From contig CAMPIQ010000155.1 of NCBI GenBank assembly GCA_946886475.1, positions 1 through 8,492 of the forward strand: a stretch of 8,492 nt of DNA, in the 5' to 3' direction. The notes beneath the pieces were generated by a model that did not search any database, was not told where the DNA came from, and was given only the letters and a program-made list of their open reading frames with translations. The stretch is from an uncultured Chitinophagales bacterium. Its GTDB lineage: Bacteria; Bacteroidota; Bacteroidia; Chitinophagales; Chitinophagaceae. A program made the translations under genes and the position numbers. Shown here one piece after another: positions 6,677-8,492 of the stretch (positions within the stretch are counted from its first letter, which is position 1; each line of letters opens with the position of its first letter).

Positions 6677-8356
6677 CTAGGAAATAGTTAAATCACCTTT
6701 CAATTTTTTACGCTCCCTTAAAAACGCTTCAAACTCCTTCAAACTGCAACTACTCAAATTCCTTTCCTTCGTCAACCCGCCTTTTTGCGCTACCAGCACA
6801 CCATATTTAATATTATGAAACTCTTCAATCGTATGCGCATCAGGATTAACCGACAGCATCACACCTTTTTCCATCGCATAATCAATCCATCTCCAATCCA
6901 TATCAAGCCGGTTTGGATTGGCATTGATCTCAATTACAACATGGTGTTCAGCGCAGGCATCAATAATGGCTTTATGGTCTACAGGATAACCCTTTCGTCT
7001 TAGCAATAACCTGCCGGTCATATGACCCATGATGGTGGTATAAGGATTCGTAATAGCGCCCATCACCCTTCTCATTGCTTTGTCCTGGTCCATATCCAGG
7101 TTACTGTGAATGGAAGTGATCACCAGGTCAAAAGAAGAAAGCACCTGGTTGCCGTAATCAAGTGAACCATCATTCAGGATATCACATTCAATGCTTTTAA
7201 AAATTTTAAAAGGCGCCAGCTTCAGGTTAAGTTCATCAATGTATTTATGTTGTTCAGTTATCCTCTGTTCATTTAAACCATTTGCATAGAAAGCCGCTTT
7301 GGAATGGTCGGAAATAACCAGGTATTCAAACCCCAGTTTTATTAATTCGGTAGCCATAGCCTCAATGGTATAGCTGCCATCACTCCAGGTACTGTGTGCA
7401 TGTATAAGTCCCCTGATGCTGTTGGTCTGCACCACATCGGTAACCAGGCCGGTATTGGAAAGAATATTTCTTTTCTCTCTCAAAAAAGACGGGATATATG
7501 GCAATGAAGCATTAGTAAAGATCTTTTCTTCCTCATCTACATTTGAAAGAGGCAGTGATAAACGTTTCCACTCTTCCATGAACTCCTCACTGCTGCCCGA
7601 TTCAAATAATTTAGCAGCAAAGAAAGGAGCAGAGGTAATATAAAAACAAAGTAGCAGGGTTTCTTCAGCACTTAGTATAAGCAGCCCGTCACGATCGGTA
7701 ACCAGTTTCACCTGATCAGTGAGCAGGTAATTTTTTAGTTCATCGGCAGGTACGGTAGTAACCCATTCCAGCATTTCAATGATCTCAAGTTGTCTTTTAA
7801 AAGCACCCGTGATCCCGGTCTGATGCGAAGGAAATTTTTCTTTGAGCTTCAATGTAAATGCCTCTGCAAAAGGTTCCACTTTTGCATAAAGATATTTACC
7901 GGCATTCTCCTGTTGGAATTTTATTGAGTTGAGGATGTTCTGTTGCGTTTTATCTCCAAATCCTTTTTTATCCGCTATGCGGTTTTCTTCACATGCCTTT
8001 GCCAGCACTTCAATAGAATCGATATGCATTTCTTTCCAAAGCGTATGGATCTTCTTTGGTCCCAGGCCTTTGATGTTCATCATCTCCAAAACACCCGGAG
8101 GCGTTTTGGCAATGTATTCCTGCAGCGATTGAAGACTGCCGGTATCCAGGATCTCGATCACTTTTTTACCTACGCTTTCACCAATGCCCCTGATCGAAAA
8201 GAGCTTTTCTCTCGGCGTAGAAGAAAGCTCCTGTGGAAGTTTCTCTATAGTGAAAGCTGCCGAAGAATAGCTTTTCGATTTAAAAGCATTCTCTCCATGG
8301 ATGTCCATGAGCCTGGAAAGTAAAGAAAACTGGTCTGCGATTGAATAGTTATCCAT
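6677..8356 (-). CDS. polX: Non-canonical PolX: HhH/palm remnant plus PHP exonuclease
   Basis: A 559-residue protein with the length and order of bacterial PolX (B. subtilis PolX is 570 residues). The N-terminal part has helix-hairpin-helix DNA-binding motifs near 54-66 (IRGIGESVG), 94-103 (IKGLGPKK) and 131-141 (KGFGDKTQ). The palm region (about 180-250) aligns to the family without gaps, but catalytic residues are changed. The D-x-D pair is M195-x-E197, the third aspartate falls on G224, and YFTGS reads YITSA (239-243). The C-terminal PHP domain (about 313-530) looks complete, with metal ligands H319, H321, D326, H351, E390, H417, H445, D506 and H508. INANPNRLD and HMTGRLLLRR match PolX-type PHP domains. 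I therefore infer a metal-dependent 3'-5' exonuclease or DNA-end processing enzyme lacking polymerase activity. Such non-canonical PolX proteins have been reported in prokaryotes. The ATG at 8354-8356 gives the expected N-terminus; no Shine-Dalgarno sequence is evident. Confidence 0.93.
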   Translation of the reverse strand: MDNYSIADQFSLLSRLMDIHGENAFKSKSYSSAAFTIEKLPQELSSTPREKLFSIRGIGESVGKKVIEILDTGSLQSLQEYIAKTPPGVLEMMNIKGLGPKKIHTLWKEMHIDSIEVLAKACEENRIADKKGFGDKTQQNILNSIKFQQENAGKYLYAKVEPFAEAFTLKLKEKFPSHQTGITGAFKRQLEIIEMLEWVTTVPADELKNYLLTDQVKLVTDRDGLLILSAEETLLLCFYITSAPFFAAKLFESGSSEEFMEEWKRLSLPLSNVDEEEKIFTNASLPYIPSFLREKRNILSNTGLVTDVVQTNSIRGLIHAHSTWSDGSYTIEAMATELIKLGFEYLVISDHSKAAFYANGLNEQRITEQHKYIDELNLKLAPFKIFKSIECDILNDGSLDYGNQVLSSFDLVITSIHSNLDMDQDKAMRRVMGAITNPYTTIMGHMTGRLLLRRKGYPVDHKAIIDACAEHHVVIEINANPNRLDMDWRWIDYAMEKGVMLSVNPDAHTIEEFHNIKYGVLVAQKGGLTKERNLSSCSLKEFEAFLRERKKLKGDLTIS

Positions 8357-8408
8357 TAAGCAAAAGAAAACATTTTTAATCTGGAAACCATCTGTATCTA
8401 TAGCTTAT

Positions 8409-8435
8409 CACGGATGGAAGGATGGCCACGGATGG
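8409..8435. repeat. CACGGATGG direct repeat pair
   Basis: The 9-bp word CACGGATGG occurs at 8409-8417 and 8427-8435, an 18-bp period, with a partial GGATGG (8420-8425) in between. It lies upstream of the PolX-like gene. CACGGAT-type tandem words are a pattern I recall from intergenic repeats of several environmental bacteria, but no other copy lies in this window to test that. Confidence 0.5.
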
Positions 8436-8448
8436 CAGAAAGATATTA

Positions 8449-8492
8449 TTATTGAAATCTTCGTATTTTATGGTACTTGCCCGCAATAACGG
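8449..8492 (-). CDS. Possible 3' end of a gene running in from the right edge
   Basis: On the minus strand one frame is open from the window edge and ends at TAA (8449-8451) after about 13 codons, reading VIAGKYHKIRRFQ. The mixed basic and aromatic composition looks like a real protein C-terminus, and the position, 92 bp upstream of the PolX-like start on the same strand, would suit a preceding gene. A second minus-strand frame also stays open through this stretch. The evidence is short and no family can be named. Confidence 0.25.
   Translation of the reverse strand, partial: VIAGKYHKIRRFQ

Noticed and set aside
7943..8323. 126-codon plus-strand frame opposite the HhH region
   Set aside because: The minus-strand PolX reading is strongly supported by helix-hairpin-helix motifs, and the plus-strand product looks like nothing known.
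8470..8492. ATG followed by seven open codons on the plus strand at the right edge
   Set aside because: It is too short to judge, no promoter or ribosome binding site was visible, and the overlapping minus-strand C-terminus reading is at least as plausible.

Overview
The window looks like chromosomal DNA of a Bacteroidota bacterium, most likely from the Chitinophagaceae/Sphingobacteriia side. The reasons are a DUF3667 zinc-ribbon membrane protein, moderate-to-low GC, translation starts with little or no Shine-Dalgarno sequence, a candidate TAnnTTTG-type promoter element, and a Bacteroidota-looking giant orphan histidine kinase. This assignment is an inference from gene content, not a measured taxonomic result.

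Layout. (1) Positions 62-892, minus strand: a small secreted protein built from about seven degenerate RHS/YD-like repeats. Directly after its stop lies a purine/pyrimidine inverted repeat (14-56) that may act as its terminator. (2) Positions 893-991: a 99-bp divergent promoter region with a 7-bp inverted repeat. (3) Positions 992-6593, plus strand: a tightly packed three-gene operon made of a DUF3667 zinc-ribbon membrane protein, the nucleotide pyrophosphohydrolase MazG, and a 1252-residue multi-pass sensor histidine kinase. There are 2 bp between the first two genes and a 4-base TTGA stop/start overlap between the last two. (4) Positions 6594-6676: a short convergent intergenic stretch with small repeats and no convincing terminator. 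(5) Positions 6677-8356, minus strand: a PolX-family protein with helix-hairpin-helix motifs, a palm-like region whose catalytic aspartates are replaced, and an intact PHP phosphoesterase site. (6) Positions 8357-8492: upstream DNA with a short direct repeat and possibly the 3' end of another minus-strand gene. No gene-free stretch exceeds 300 bases.

How the genes may work together. MazG removes non-canonical or surplus NTPs, and the PolX-like protein is expected to be a DNA-end exonuclease rather than a polymerase, so both fit genome and nucleotide-pool maintenance. They face each other and are not co-transcribed. The kinase has no response regulator inside the window. Its translational coupling to mazG says the two are made together but does not prove a shared pathway.

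No RNA genes, CRISPR arrays, IS elements or phage genes were seen. I did not find a clearly new defence or mobile system. The observations most worth follow-up are the catalytically altered PolX, the architecture of the giant kinase with its TTG start, and the YD-repeat secreted protein.
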